This document shows positions 45,635 to 55,236 of a DNA stretch of 64,000 nt, piece by piece. The position numbers and the translations under genes were made by a program. The stretch is from an uncultured Muribaculaceae bacterium (GTDB taxonomy: Bacteria > Bacteroidota > Bacteroidia > Bacteroidales > Muribaculaceae), in contig CANCXM010000009.1 in NCBI GenBank assembly GCA_947381945.1, positions 28,430 through 92,429 on the forward strand, written 5' to 3'. Each line of letters begins with the position of its first letter. Position 1 is the first letter of the stretch. The notes beneath the pieces were generated by a model that ran no database searches, had not been told where the DNA came from, and saw nothing but the letters and a program-made list of their open reading frames with translations.

Positions 45635-47515
45635 ATGATACCCAACGAAATCCTTATCGAAAACGCGAGGCGGAATGCCTTGCTGAGCCGGTCGCCAGAC
45701 CCAATTGTCGGCGATGAGGCTGACACGGGGCGCGAGGCATTTACTTTCGGCGGAAAAATATACTATCTCCCTGCCGAAATGCTCGCCGACCCTCGTCTGG
45801 CAACCGTCGGCAATGAGCGCGACCTTGCCCGCCTCCGCTTCCGCCATGACTTCCCTTTCTGGGCGGCCACTTGCGTGGTGATAAACGACAAAATCACCTC
45901 GCGCGACATCCCCTTCCGCCTCAACCGTCCCCAGCGACGCCTTGTCGGGCTGCTCGAACGAGAGCGGCGCGCCGGAAAGCCTCTGCGCCTCATAATGCTT
46001 AAAGCCCGTCAGTGGGGAGGCTCCACGCTGATTCAGGTCTACTTCGCCTGGATTCAGATTATCCACTGCCGCAACTGGAACTCACTCATCTGCGCACATG
46101 TCAAGGACACCGCAGCCACTATCCGTGGAATGTACACCAAACTTCTCTCCCGCTATCCGGAAGAATATTGGGAGGAGGACAGCAAACCGGAGTTCAAGCC
46201 CTTCGAACGCATGACCAACACCCGTTTCATCCCGGGACGCGAATGTAAGGTGACGGTCTGTTCGAGCGAGAATCAGGAGTCGACGCGAGGTCAGGACTGC
46301 GCGCTTGCCCATCTCAGTGAGGTCGCATTCTGGAAGGATTCGCCGCTCCACAATCCCGCCGACCTCATGCGCTCGGTCACGTCGGGCATAGCCTCCAAGC
46401 CACTCTCGTTCATCGCCATGGAGAGCACAGCCAACGGAGTGGGCAATTTCTTCCATAGCGAATGGCTCAGGGCTTCCACTCCGGGGGCAAGTGACAAAGT
46501 TCCCTTCTTTGTACCTTGGCATGAGATTGAGATAAACCGCAGCGAGGTCACCGACCCGGATGCACTGTGGGACGGCATGGACGATTATGAGCGGGATTTG
46601 TGGTATAGCCACGGATGCACCCTCGAAGCCATAAAGTGGTATCACGAGAAGCGCATCAGTTTCCCCGACCACCGCTCGATGATGGCGGAGTATCCCGGCA
46701 CTCCCGACGAGGCTTTCGCCTCGACCGCAAGGAGCGTGTTCAACTCTGTCGATGTCGAGGCCCTGCGGGAAGGTTGCTGTGTGAAGCCCCTGCGCGGTGA
46801 GATAATCGCTTCCGCTGTCGGTGATGCGGGCACGACGGGAGGTCCGCGTTTCCAGCCTTCGTCCGACGGACTGTGTGAGCTGTGGAAACATCCTCGTCCG
46901 GGTGGTGACTACATTGTCTGTGTCGACATCGGTGGCCGTTCGCGCGATTCGGATTTCTCGGTCATCTGCGTCATTGACCGCCACAGCGATTCCGACGCAG
47001 GCGCAGTTCCGGAGGTGGTGGCGCAATGGCGGGGCCATATTGACCACGACCTCCTTGCGCGGAAAGCCGGGGCGATAGGTCGCTACTACCGCGATGCGCT
47101 CCTTGTCGTGGAGAGTAATTCGTGGGAAAGTTCTTCGGAAGGGGAGGGGCGATACATCCTCGACTCCCTGTCGGCCACATATCCAAATCTCTACTATAGG
47201 GCCGGAGGCGGAGGAACGGCAGGACAGACGGCGGGATTCCATACGAACGTGCGGACCAAGCCCGCGCTTATCGCCAACCTCGTGGCCTATATCCGTGACC
47301 GTGGTTATATCGAGCGCTCGGATGCTGCCTGCAATGAGTTTCTGCAATACGAATCTCTCCCCGACGGTTCATACGCCGCCTCACGCGGTTCCCACGACGA
47401 CATTCTGATGACGCGCGCCATAGCCCTCTACATCCACGCCACCACCCGCCCTGCAGCCTCCTTCCGCTTCACCGACCGCACCTTCCGCGCCATCCTCAAC
47501 CGCTGCACCCGCTGA
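45635..47515 (+). CDS. phage-type terminase large subunit
   Basis: A 626-residue TerL-like protein. The ATPase part has Walker A MLKARQWGGSTL (residues 121-132) and a Walker B/coupling region around AHLSEVAFW (225-233), followed by FIAMESTANGVGNFFHSEW. The RNase H-like nuclease part has VCVDIGGRSRDSDFSV (D431, D438 or D440), LLVVESNSWES and SHDDILMTRAIAL. All acidic residues expected for both activities appear present. No portal, capsid or tail gene is nearby. It may be a prophage remnant or a domesticated gene pair. Confidence 0.88.
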   Translation: MIPNEILIENARRNALLSRSPDPIVGDEADTGREAFTFGGKIYYLPAEMLADPRLATVGNERDLARLRFRHDFPFWAATCVVINDKITSRDIPFRLNRPQRRLVGLLERERRAGKPLRLIMLKARQWGGSTLIQVYFAWIQIIHCRNWNSLICAHVKDTAATIRGMYTKLLSRYPEEYWEEDSKPEFKPFERMTNTRFIPGRECKVTVCSSENQESTRGQDCALAHLSEVAFWKDSPLHNPADLMRSVTSGIASKPLSFIAMESTANGVGNFFHSEWLRASTPGASDKVPFFVPWHEIEINRSEVTDPDALWDGMDDYERDLWYSHGCTLEAIKWYHEKRISFPDHRSMMAEYPGTPDEAFASTARSVFNSVDVEALREGCCVKPLRGEIIASAVGDAGTTGGPRFQPSSDGLCELWKHPRPGGDYIVCVDIGGRSRDSDFSVICVIDRHSDSDAGAVPEVVAQWRGHIDHDLLARKAGAIGRYYRDALLVVESNSWESSSEGEGRYILDSLSATYPNLYYRAGGGGTAGQTAGFHTNVRTKPALIANLVAYIRDRGYIERSDAACNEFLQYESLPDGSYAASRGSHDDILMTRAIALYIHATTRPAASFRFTDRTFRAILNRCTR

Positions 47516-47544
47516 CCAACCCCGCTATCTCCAGGATTACTTTT

Positions 47545-47677
47545 TCAAGGAAGGGCACATAAGGACAAAAGGTCAGAAGAGACAGAAGTTTTTTCAGTCA
47601 ACAGTCACAAACGATTCGGACTACTGAAAAATTATTCTGTCTCTTCTGACCTTTTGTCCTTATGTGCCCTTCCTTGA
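47545..47677. repeat. perfect 43-bp inverted repeat
   Basis: Arms at 47545-47587 and 47635-47677 are exact complements, separated by 47 bp. The arms contain AAGGGCACATAAGGACAAAA and GGTCAGAAGAGACAGAA, closely related to the arms at 4343-4380/4493-4530 and to the unit at 55015. It has the shape of a miniature inverted-repeat element or a strong RNA hairpin after the terminase gene. Confidence 0.9.
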
Positions 47678-47712
47678 ATCCAAATAGGTCGGGCGCGACA
47701 AATTTGATTTCT

Positions 47713-47886
47713 TTATTTTCCTGCGGCGATAGAGTCTTTGCGGAACTGCTTGAGGAGTTTTTCGATTTCGAGGGAAATTTTGCGTGCGCGTGCGCCTGCA
47801 GCCTTATTGCCGTTTTCTACTTGTGCCTGTGCGTCTTTTGCGAATGCTTCAAAGTTGGATGCGAGTTGTTCAACGAGGTTCTTCAT
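47713..47886 (-). CDS. small histone H1-like protein
   Basis: A 57-residue basic protein read on the minus strand from ATG 47886: it begins MKNLVEQLASNFEAFAKDAQ, continues with NGNKAAGARARKISLEIEKL and ends in KQFRKDSIAAGK. This matches the small Hc1/histone H1-like proteins of Bacteroidetes, predicted as one amphipathic helix that binds DNA. A minus-strand -7 box lies about 90 bp upstream. Confidence rests on the NGNKAAGARARK signature. Confidence 0.8.
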   Translation of the reverse strand: MKNLVEQLASNFEAFAKDAQAQVENGNKAAGARARKISLEIEKLLKQFRKDSIAAGK

Positions 47887-47972
47887 CGTGGTTTCTTGGG
47901 GTTAAGTTATTATTAAATATGGGAATTGCGGGTATTGATTCTGGTAAGAAGCCTTTTTGACATTGCTTGGAT

Positions 47973-47981
47973 GCAAATATA
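47973..47981 (-). promoter_or_regulatory. -7 promoter box of the histone-like gene
   Basis: The minus strand reads TATATTTGC, matching the Bacteroidetes -7 consensus, 86 bp upstream of the histone-like ATG. The gap to the M16 gene is a divergent promoter region. Confidence 0.5.
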
Positions 47982-48085
47982 CGGACAAAAAAATTAAACT
48001 TCCAATAATTTTGTTAAAAATTCGACTATAAAGCGCTCAAAATCCATACTTTTTAAGTTTTTTTCCTCATTTCGCTTATTTTCCC

Positions 48086-48094
48086 TAACTTTGA
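48086..48094 (+). promoter_or_regulatory. -7 promoter box of the M16 peptidase gene
   Basis: TAACTTTGA matches the -7 consensus and lies 30 bp upstream of ATG 48124, in the divergent region shared with the histone-like gene. The -33 box is unclear. Confidence 0.5.
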
Positions 48095-48123
48095 GCCCGC
48101 TTTTCACGCGTTATAGATATATC

Positions 48124-49410
48124 ATGATTGACTTCAACCGATTTACCCTCCCGAACGGCCTTCGGGTCATCCATAACTATGATCCCACTACCGCGATGGT
48201 AGCGGTCAACGTGCTCTACAATGTCGGCTCCCGCGATGAGGATGCCGATATGACGGGGCTTGCCCATCTTTTCGAGCACCTTATGTTCGGCGGTTCGGTC
48301 AACATCCCCGACTTCGATGCGGAAATCGAACGTGCGGGAGGTATGAACAATGCCTGGACTTCCAATGACTTCACAAATTTCTATGACGTGGCTCCCGCGA
48401 GGAATTTCGAGACACTTCTGTGGCTTGAAAGTGACCGTATGCTCGGACTTGCATTCTCCGACAAGGCTCTGGAGGTGCAGCGCAGCGTGGTCATCGAGGA
48501 GTTCAAGCAGACCCACCTCAACCGTCCATACGGAGACCTCTATCATAAACTCCGCGGACTCGTCTACCGTCAGCACCCCTACGGCGTGCCGACCATCGGT
48601 AAGGATCCGTCGCATATCGAGAAAGTGACCCAGCAGGATGTGCGTGATTTCTTCTACAGCCACTATGCCCCCAACAATGCTGTGCTTGCCATAAGCGGAA
48701 ATGTAAGCCCTGACCAGGTGCGCAGAGGTGTGGAGCGGTGGTTTGATTCCATCCCTCGCCGCGATGTCAAGCCCCGGACATATCAGCCCGAGCCGCAGCA
48801 GGATGCTCCGCGTGAGCTTGAAGTCAGCGGTCATGTGCCGCAGACCTGTGTGGTCGTGGCCTATCCCATGCCTGCCTACGGACAGCCGGGCTATATCGAA
48901 TGTGACCTTATCACCGACATCCTTGCTTCCGGTCGTTCGTCGCGTTTCTATCGCCGCTTGCTGCTCGGAAGCGACCTTTTCACATCGGCCGATGCGGTAA
49001 TAACCGGTAGCGAGGAACCGGGTATGCTTATGCTCAAAGGCAATCTCGCCGACTCGTCGGAGGATGCTGCCCGCAGAGCCGTCGAGCGTCTGATGGCCGA
49101 GGCTTCGGAACTCTGCTATCAGGCTTCGCGCCCCGACCGCCTTTCATACCATCTGACAGAGGCACGTCCCGGTGGCGTGACCCCCTACGAGGTTGAGCGC
49201 GCCATCAATCGTTTTGCAAGCGATTTCACTTTCTCTTCCCTCAGCTATCTGCAGCGGGCACAGGCTCTTGCCATGGCGGAGATGCACGGAGAGGACATCA
49301 ACGAAATTGTCCCTGCCTACCGTCGCGTCACCACCGCGATGATCGCCACCACCGCCCGCCGCGTCCTCGACCCCACCCATGCCAATGTACTCATCTATCG
49401 GCCTGCCTGA
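48124..49410 (+). CDS. M16 family zinc metallopeptidase
   Basis: A 428-residue pitrilysin-type peptidase. The inverted zinc motif HxxEH is in GLAHLFEHLMFGG (H48, E51, H52), with the distal glutamate expected in the VVIEEFKQ region. The N-terminal M16 core and the C-terminal half with VVAYPMPAYGQPGYIE are both present; family members of this length work as dimers. There is no signal peptide from ATG 48124; the frame is open upstream to 48091 without added similarity. Substrate unknown. Confidence 0.92.
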   Translation: MIDFNRFTLPNGLRVIHNYDPTTAMVAVNVLYNVGSRDEDADMTGLAHLFEHLMFGGSVNIPDFDAEIERAGGMNNAWTSNDFTNFYDVAPARNFETLLWLESDRMLGLAFSDKALEVQRSVVIEEFKQTHLNRPYGDLYHKLRGLVYRQHPYGVPTIGKDPSHIEKVTQQDVRDFFYSHYAPNNAVLAISGNVSPDQVRRGVERWFDSIPRRDVKPRTYQPEPQQDAPRELEVSGHVPQTCVVVAYPMPAYGQPGYIECDLITDILASGRSSRFYRRLLLGSDLFTSADAVITGSEEPGMLMLKGNLADSSEDAARRAVERLMAEASELCYQASRPDRLSYHLTEARPGGVTPYEVERAINRFASDFTFSSLSYLQRAQALAMAEMHGEDINEIVPAYRRVTTAMIATTARRVLDPTHANVLIYRPA

Positions 49411-49429
49411 ATTCTTGAGTTCATAGTAT

Positions 49430-49493
49430 AGAGATTAAAGTATAGAGTATAGATAATGGTTTTGCTGTAGGGACGCGCTGTAGCGCGTATGCC
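49430..49493. repeat. dispersed palindromic repeat with TATAG leader (second copy)
   Basis: Nearly identical to 41208-41271, with the core at 49467-49493. It is followed by three copies of a roughly 27-base unit ATGCCGGATGACCATGCCTTA (about 49491-49560, first copy ATGCCAGATG) and a TC-rich stretch with repeated CCCATCATCCTCACT. No gene is seen in 49411-49829. Confidence 0.85.
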
Positions 49494-49737
49494 AGATGAC
49501 CATGCCTTACACTCCATGCCGGATGACCATGCCTTATACCCCATGCCGGATGACCATGTCTTCCTCCCATGCCCATCTCAACACTCACTCCCATCATCCT
49601 CACTCCCCATCATCCTCACTTCCCATCATCATAATCCTTCCATCTTCCTCACCAACCCCCTCATCCCTATCTGCCATCCGACTAATCGTTAAAAAACTCT
49701 AAATAAATCCTCTCCTTCCTCGCTCCCAATCCCTTTA

Positions 49738-49771
49738 ACTTGCACGAAACCATAATTTTTGCTAAATTTGC
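49738..49771 (+). promoter_or_regulatory. probable promoter of rimP-nusA-infB
   Basis: TAAATTTGC at 49763-49771 fits the -7 box, with a TTG-containing -33 candidate at 49738-49740, 22 bp upstream. The leader to the rimP ATG is about 58 bases. Confidence 0.55.
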
Positions 49772-49829
49772 AGTCAGAAAGTCACGGAGGAGGCCACTGA
49801 GCTTCCTCCATTATTTTTATATTCGCAAA

Positions 49830-50297
49830 ATGATAGACAAAAATGAAGTCCGCCGTCTGGTGGACGAAGCTATAGCTGCAACGGATGCGTTTGTGGTTGA
49901 CATCACTGTGTCGGCTGCAAATGATGTCGTTGTGGAGCTCGACAGCCCGACGGGTGTCGACCTTGACTTCTGCGCGGAACTCAACCGCACGCTCAACGAA
50001 GCCCTCGACCGCGAGGATGAGGACTACAGCCTTGAGGTTGGCTCCGCATCCCTCACCGCCCCCTTCAAGGTGAAGGGACAGTACGAGAAGAATCTCGGCA
50101 ACGAGGTCGAGGTGCTGACCCGCGACGGCAAGAAGTTCAAGGGAATCCTTTCGGCTGTTGACGACGATGACTTCACCGTCGATGTCACCCGCAAGGTGAA
50201 GGAACCCGGAGCAAAGCGCCCCGTGATGGTCACCGAACCGATGGTCATCCCCTACGCTCAGGCCAAGCAGGTCTGCTACGTCATCAATTTCAAGTAA
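49830..50297 (+). CDS. rimP: ribosome maturation factor RimP
   Basis: A 155-residue protein needed for 30S subunit maturation. The N-terminal domain has the FVVDITVSAANDVVVELDSP and VDLDFCAELNRTLNEAL segments and the C-terminal SH3-like domain has GNEVEVLTRDGKKFKGIL. ATG 49830 is chosen because MIDKNEVRRLVDEAI begins the family; the open frame upstream runs across the promoter. Position before nusA and infB is the classic order. Confidence 0.93.
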   Translation: MIDKNEVRRLVDEAIAATDAFVVDITVSAANDVVVELDSPTGVDLDFCAELNRTLNEALDREDEDYSLEVGSASLTAPFKVKGQYEKNLGNEVEVLTRDGKKFKGILSAVDDDDFTVDVTRKVKEPGAKRPVMVTEPMVIPYAQAKQVCYVINFK

Positions 50298-50344
50298 AAT
50301 ATTCCACGAAAAAATAAAAAACTCAACTCACATAATATCCCATT

Positions 50345-51721
50345 ATGGCAAGAAAAGAAGAAGCTCCCAACATGGTGGAGCGTTTCGCCGAATTCAAGGA
50401 ACTGAAAAACATCGACAAGACCACCATGATCAGTGTGCTGGAGGAGTCGTTTCGCAACGTTTTGGCCAAGATGTTTGGCACTGACGAGAATCTTGATGTC
50501 ATCATGAACCCCGACAAGGGCGACGTGCAGATTTTCCAGAATCTCGAAGTTGTGCCCGACGGTGAGGTGACCAACCCCAACCTCCAGATCTCCCTGACCG
50601 ATGCCCGCGCTGACGATGATCCCGATGTGGAGATCGGCGAGGAGCACACCAAGGAAATCTTCTTCGCTGACTTTGGCCGTCGCGCCATCCTCAACCTCCG
50701 TCAGACCCTCCAGTCGAAGATTCTTGACCTTCAGAAAGAGGCTGTCTATGCCAAGTTCAAGGAACTCGAAGGTGAGCTCGTGTCGGGCGAGGTTTATCAG
50801 ACCTGGTCGCGCGAGACCCTCCTCCTCGACGATGAGAAGAACGAACTTCTCCTCCCGAAGAGCGAGTCGATTCCCGGCGACTTCTTCCGCAAGGGTGAGA
50901 ATGTGCTTGCTGTCATCGCCAATGTCGACAACAAGAACAACAACCCGAAGATTACCGTATCGCGCACAAACGAAGCCTTCCTCCGCCGCCTTTTCGAGCG
51001 TGAGGTTCCTGAAATTGTCGACGGTCTCATCAGCATCCGTGCCGTTGCCCGCATCCCGGGTGAGCGCGCCAAGATCGCTGTCGAGAGCTTCGACGACCGT
51101 ATCGACCCTGTAGGTGCATGTGTGGGTGTCAAGGGTTCCCGTATCCACGGTATTGTCCGCGAGCTCCGCAATGAGAACATCGACGTTATCAACTACACCG
51201 CCAATCCTCAGCTCTTCATCCAGCGCGCCCTCAGTCCCGCTAAGATTTCGAGCATCCATCTCGACGAAGAGGAGAAGAAGGCCGAAGTATTCCTTCACCC
51301 CGAGGAGGTATCTCTCGCCATCGGTAAGGGCGGTCTCAACATCAAGCTTGCATCCATGCTGACAGGCTATGTTATCGATGTGTACCGCGACACCCCCGAG
51401 GAGATTGACGAGGATATCTATCTCGACGAGTTCAAGGACGAAATCGACGGCTGGGTCATCGACGCTCTCAAGGACATGGGCTGCATCACTGCAAAGACCG
51501 TGCTCAGAACACCCCGTCAGGAACTTATCGACCGTGCCGACCTCGAAGAGGACACCGTCGACAATGTCATCCGCATCCTCAGCGCTGAATTTGAGGACGA
51601 GGAACCGTCGTCGGCTCCCGCTGAAGAGGCTCCTGCTGAAGCCGCTCCCGCAGAGGAACCCGCTGCCGAGGGGGCTGCTCCTGCCGAAGAGCCTGCCTCC
51701 GATGAGGAGCCCAAGGAATGA
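50345..51721 (+). CDS. nusA: transcription termination/antitermination factor NusA
   Basis: A 458-residue RNA polymerase-binding factor. The N-terminal domain (1-150) is followed by an S1-type domain, KH1 with GACVGVKGSRIHGIVRELRN and KH2 with VSLAIGKGGLNIKLASMLTG. The last 45 residues are acidic and rich in Ala, Glu and Pro (SSAPAEEAPAEAAPAEEPAA), replacing the C-terminal repeats of the E. coli protein. It affects pausing, termination and antitermination. It is between rimP and infB. Confidence 0.95.
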   Translation: MARKEEAPNMVERFAEFKELKNIDKTTMISVLEESFRNVLAKMFGTDENLDVIMNPDKGDVQIFQNLEVVPDGEVTNPNLQISLTDARADDDPDVEIGEEHTKEIFFADFGRRAILNLRQTLQSKILDLQKEAVYAKFKELEGELVSGEVYQTWSRETLLLDDEKNELLLPKSESIPGDFFRKGENVLAVIANVDNKNNNPKITVSRTNEAFLRRLFEREVPEIVDGLISIRAVARIPGERAKIAVESFDDRIDPVGACVGVKGSRIHGIVRELRNENIDVINYTANPQLFIQRALSPAKISSIHLDEEEKKAEVFLHPEEVSLAIGKGGLNIKLASMLTGYVIDVYRDTPEEIDEDIYLDEFKDEIDGWVIDALKDMGCITAKTVLRTPRQELIDRADLEEDTVDNVIRILSAEFEDEEPSSAPAEEAPAEAAPAEEPAAEGAAPAEEPASDEEPKE

Positions 51722-51791
51722 TGTGAGCCTTTTCCGCATACCTTCTCCCTCTCACCTCTTAACCAATTAAAACATTACCACAAAGCAATAT

Positions 51792-54700
51792 ATGCCGAGA
51801 ATAAAAATCAGTCAAGCCGCCAGAGAGTTCAACGTCACCATCCAGTCATTGGCTGACCAGTTGAACAAGAAGGGTATCTCAATTGATGCCTCGAATCCTA
51901 ACACCCGTCTGGATGAGAGCGCCTACGATATCCTTGTCCAGGCTTTCCAGCCCGACCGCAAGGAGCGCGAACGCATCGACCGTATCCGTCAGGAGAAAGA
52001 AAAAGAAAAAACCGCGTCAGCTCCGGCTGCTCCGTCAGCCCCCTCCGACCAGGTGTCGAAGGGCACTCCTCACATCCAAGGCCCGAAGGTGGTCGGCACA
52101 ATCTCGCTTGACAAAAATAATAATCCCATTCCGGCCCCTGCCCCCAAGGCAGAAGCCAAGCCCGAGCCGAAACCGGCTCCCGCTCCTGTGAAGGAGACTC
52201 CAAAGCCGGAAGCTCCCAAGGCAGAGGTGAAACCTGAGGCTCCGAAGGCTGCACCGGCTCCCGTGAAGGAAGCTCCGAAGGCTGAGACTCCCAAGCCTGC
52301 CGAGGCTCCCAAAGCTGAAGCTCCGAAGCCTGAAGTGAAGCCGGAGGCTCCCAAGGCAGAGGTGAAACCTGAGGCTCCGAAGGCCGCACCGGCTCCCGTG
52401 AAGGAAACTCCCAAGACCGAGGCCCCGAAACCTGCCCCGGCTCCCAAGCCTGCACCCAAAGCAGAGGCAAAACCCGCACAGAAACCTGAGGCCCCCAAGG
52501 CTCAGCCTAAACCCGCACCCGTGAAAGAGACACCCAAACCCGAAACTCCGAAAGCCGAGGCCGCACCCGCAGCTCCCAAGCAGGAGGATGAAGTGTTCCG
52601 CTATCAGTCTGATGCACAGGTAGTGGCTCCGAAGGTTGTCGGTCATATCGACCTTTCAGCCCTCAATCAGTCAACCCGTCCGAAGAAGAAATCGAAGGAG
52701 GAACGTCGCAATGAGCGCATGAACCGTGGCGGCCAGAACGGCGCAGCCAATTCAGCTCAGAGTGGAGACCGCAAGAAGCGTCGCCGCATCGGCGGTAAGG
52801 TCGACATCGAGAAGACCGTCAATCAGGGCGGCGGTGAAGGCAGCGGTAACAATGGCAACAACGGCGGTGGCAACAACCACGGCAAAGGTGGCAACAATAA
52901 CCACGGTGGTGGTAATGGCGGTAACAACGGCGGAGGCCGTGGCGACCGCGAGCGTGGCGGACGTAACCGCGACCGCAACAAGCGTCCTGTCCACACCGAG
53001 GTCAACGAGGAGGACGTACAGAAGCAGGTACGCGAAACCCTCGCCCGCCTCACTTCCAAGGACAAGGGTCAGAAGAAGGGTGCCAAGTGGCGCAAGGAGA
53101 AGCGCGAGGCTATCGCCAACCGTGCGCATGAGGCCGCCGCTGAGGCAGCAGCAGAGAGCAAGGTGCTTAAGCTCACCGAGTTCGTGACTGCCAACGACCT
53201 TGCAATCATGATGGATGTGCCCATCAACAATGTAATCGCAACATGTATGAATCTCGGCGTGATGGTTTCAATCAACCAGCGTCTTGATGCCGAGACCATC
53301 AATATTGTAGCTGAGGAATTCGGCTACCAGACTGAATATGTGTCGGCTGAAGTGGTCGAGGCAATCCATCAGGAGGAGGACAGCGAGGAGGAACTCGTCA
53401 CCCGTCCGCCGATTGTGACTGTCATGGGTCACGTCGACCACGGTAAGACTTCGCTTCTTGACTACATCCGCAACGCCAACGTTATCGCCGGTGAGGCCGG
53501 AGGTATCACCCAGCATATCGGTGCCTACAACGTGAAGCTTTCCGATGGCCGTCACATCACCTTCCTCGATACTCCGGGCCACGAGGCGTTTACTGCAATG
53601 CGTGCCCGTGGTGCGAAGGTGACCGACCTCTGTATCATCATCGTGGCAGCCGACGACAATGTCATGCCGCAGACAATCGAGGCCATCAACCATGCCTCGG
53701 CTGCCGGTGTGCCCATCGTGTTCGCCATCAACAAGATTGATAAGCCTGCCGCCAACCCCGACAAGATTAAGGAAGAGCTTGCTCAGATGAACTATCTCGT
53801 CGAGGAGTGGGGTGGCAAGTATCAGTCGCAGGATATTTCCGCCAAGAAGGGTATCGGTGTTGAGGAACTTATGGAGAAGGTGCTTCTCGAGGCAGAACTT
53901 CTCGACCTTAAGGCCAACCCCAACCGTCGCGCAACAGGTTCAATCATCGAATCGTCGCTTGACAAGGGTCGCGGTTATGTGGCCACAGTGCTCGTCCAGA
54001 ACGGTACACTCCGTGTCGGCGACACCATCCTTGCCGGTACTCACTTCGGCCGTGTGAAGGCTATGTTCAACGAACGTAACCAGCGCATCACCGAGGCCGG
54101 TCCCGCCGAGCCTACCCTCATCCTCGGTCTGAACGGTGCGCCCACCGCGGGTGATACCTTCAACGTGATGGAGACCGAACAGGAAGCGCGCGAAATCGCC
54201 ACCAAGCGTGAGCAGCTTCAGCGCGAACTCGGTCTGCGCACTGCCAAGCGTACAACTCTTGAGGAAATCGGCCGTCGCCGTGCCATCGGCAACTTCCACG
54301 AGCTTAACATTATCGTCAAGGGTGACGTTGACGGCTCTATCGAGGCTCTTTCCGACTCGCTCATCAAGCTTTCGACCGAAGAGGTCAAGGTCAATGTGCT
54401 CCACAAGGCTGTGGGTGCCATCTCGGAGAGCGACGTCACTCTCGCTGCCGCTTCGGATGCCATCATCATCGGTTTCCAGGTACGTCCCTCTCAGGCTGCC
54501 CGCCGTGCCGCCGAGCGTGACGGTGTTGAAATCCGCCTCTACTCTGTCATCTATCAGGCCATCGAGGAGGTCAAGGACGCTATGGAAGGTATGCTTGCTC
54601 CGGAAATCAAGGAGGAGGTCATCGGTACAGCCGAAGTGCTCCAGACATTCCACATCTCGAAGGTCGGTACAATCGCCGGTGCTATCGTGCGTGAAGGTCG

Positions 54701-54908
54701 AATCAAACGTGGTTGCAAGGTGCGCCTGATCCGCGACGGTATTGTCCGCTACACCGGTGAGCTCGGTTCGCTCAAGCGTATGAAGGACGATGTCAAGGAG
54801 GTTACCTCGGGCTACGATTGCGGTCTCTCCATCGCCGGTTACAACGACGTTCAGGAAGGCGACCTTATCGAAGCATACGAGGAGGTTGAGGTTAAGAAGA
54901 GCCTCTAA
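51792..54908 (+). CDS. infB: translation initiation factor IF-2
   Basis: A 1038-residue GTPase that places initiator tRNA on the 30S subunit. The N-terminal IF2_N helix ([20 protein letters not shown]) is followed by about 200 residues of Pro/Ala/Lys repeats ([20 protein letters not shown]), then a Gly/Asn-rich stretch ([20 protein letters not shown]). The G domain has [12 protein letters not shown] near residue 546, [11 protein letters not shown] and NKIDKPAA, followed by domains II-IV. The length is set by the low-complexity linker. A terminator follows. Confidence 0.96.
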   Translation: MPRIKISQAAREFNVTIQSLADQLNKKGISIDASNPNTRLDESAYDILVQAFQPDRKERERIDRIRQEKEKEKTASAPAAPSAPSDQVSKGTPHIQGPKVVGTISLDKNNNPIPAPAPKAEAKPEPKPAPAPVKETPKPEAPKAEVKPEAPKAAPAPVKEAPKAETPKPAEAPKAEAPKPEVKPEAPKAEVKPEAPKAAPAPVKETPKTEAPKPAPAPKPAPKAEAKPAQKPEAPKAQPKPAPVKETPKPETPKAEAAPAAPKQEDEVFRYQSDAQVVAPKVVGHIDLSALNQSTRPKKKSKEERRNERMNRGGQNGAANSAQSGDRKKRRRIGGKVDIEKTVNQGGGEGSGNNGNNGGGNNHGKGGNNNHGGGNGGNNGGGRGDRERGGRNRDRNKRPVHTEVNEEDVQKQVRETLARLTSKDKGQKKGAKWRKEKREAIANRAHEAAAEAAAESKVLKLTEFVTANDLAIMMDVPINNVIATCMNLGVMVSINQRLDAETINIVAEEFGYQTEYVSAEVVEAIHQEEDSEEELVTRPPIVTVMGHVDHGKTSLLDYIRNANVIAGEAGGITQHIGAYNVKLSDGRHITFLDTPGHEAFTAMRARGAKVTDLCIIIVAADDNVMPQTIEAINHASAAGVPIVFAINKIDKPAANPDKIKEELAQMNYLVEEWGGKYQSQDISAKKGIGVEELMEKVLLEAELLDLKANPNRRATGSIIESSLDKGRGYVATVLVQNGTLRVGDTILAGTHFGRVKAMFNERNQRITEAGPAEPTLILGLNGAPTAGDTFNVMETEQEAREIATKREQLQRELGLRTAKRTTLEEIGRRRAIGNFHELNIIVKGDVDGSIEALSDSLIKLSTEEVKVNVLHKAVGAISESDVTLAAASDAIIIGFQVRPSQAARRAAERDGVEIRLYSVIYQAIEEVKDAMEGMLAPEIKEEVIGTAEVLQTFHISKVGTIAGAIVREGRIKRGCKVRLIRDGIVRYTGELGSLKRMKDDVKEVTSGYDCGLSIAGYNDVQEGDLIEAYEEVEVKKSL

Positions 54909-54945
54909 GCCTTCATTCATGAACTGAAAAGATACAAAAGAACAG

Positions 54946-54986
54946 ACGGGCAGAAGAGACAAAAGGCTTCTGCCCGTTTGTTTTTC
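54946..54986 (+). terminator. rho-independent terminator after infB
   Basis: ACGGGCAGAAG at 54946-54956 pairs with its exact complement at 54967-54977 across a 10-base loop and is followed by TTGTTTTTCG. It lies about 40 bp after the stop. Confidence 0.8.
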
Positions 54987-55014
54987 GTTTGGCGTTCGCT
55001 GTTTGCAGTTGGAA

Positions 55015-55180
55015 AAAGGTACATAAAGACAAAAGGCCAGAAGATACAGAAGATTAAATTCAAGTAAATTATGCTTCTGTCGCAGATTATACTTCTAAAA
55101 GGTACATAAAGACAAAAGGTCAGAAGAAACAGAAGATTAAATTCAAGTAAATTATGCTTTTGTTGTATATTATACTTTTG
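55015..55180. repeat. two tandem copies of an 83-bp repeat
   Basis: Units start at 55015 and 55098 (AAAGGTACATAAAGACAAAA...), differing at a small number of positions. The unit shares the ACATAAAGACAAAAGGnCAG core with the inverted repeats at 4343 and 47545. It lies between infB and folK; no gene is seen in the gap. Confidence 0.85.
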
Positions 55181-55236
55181 TTGCTTTTGTCTATTTTGTT
55201 CTTTTGTATCCCTTCTTTGATTCATTTTTAGTAGAG

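Noticed and set aside
47662..47916. Plus-strand frame over the histone-like gene
   Set aside because: The minus-strand frame has the histone H1-like signature and a promoter box; the plus frame is cysteine-rich noise.
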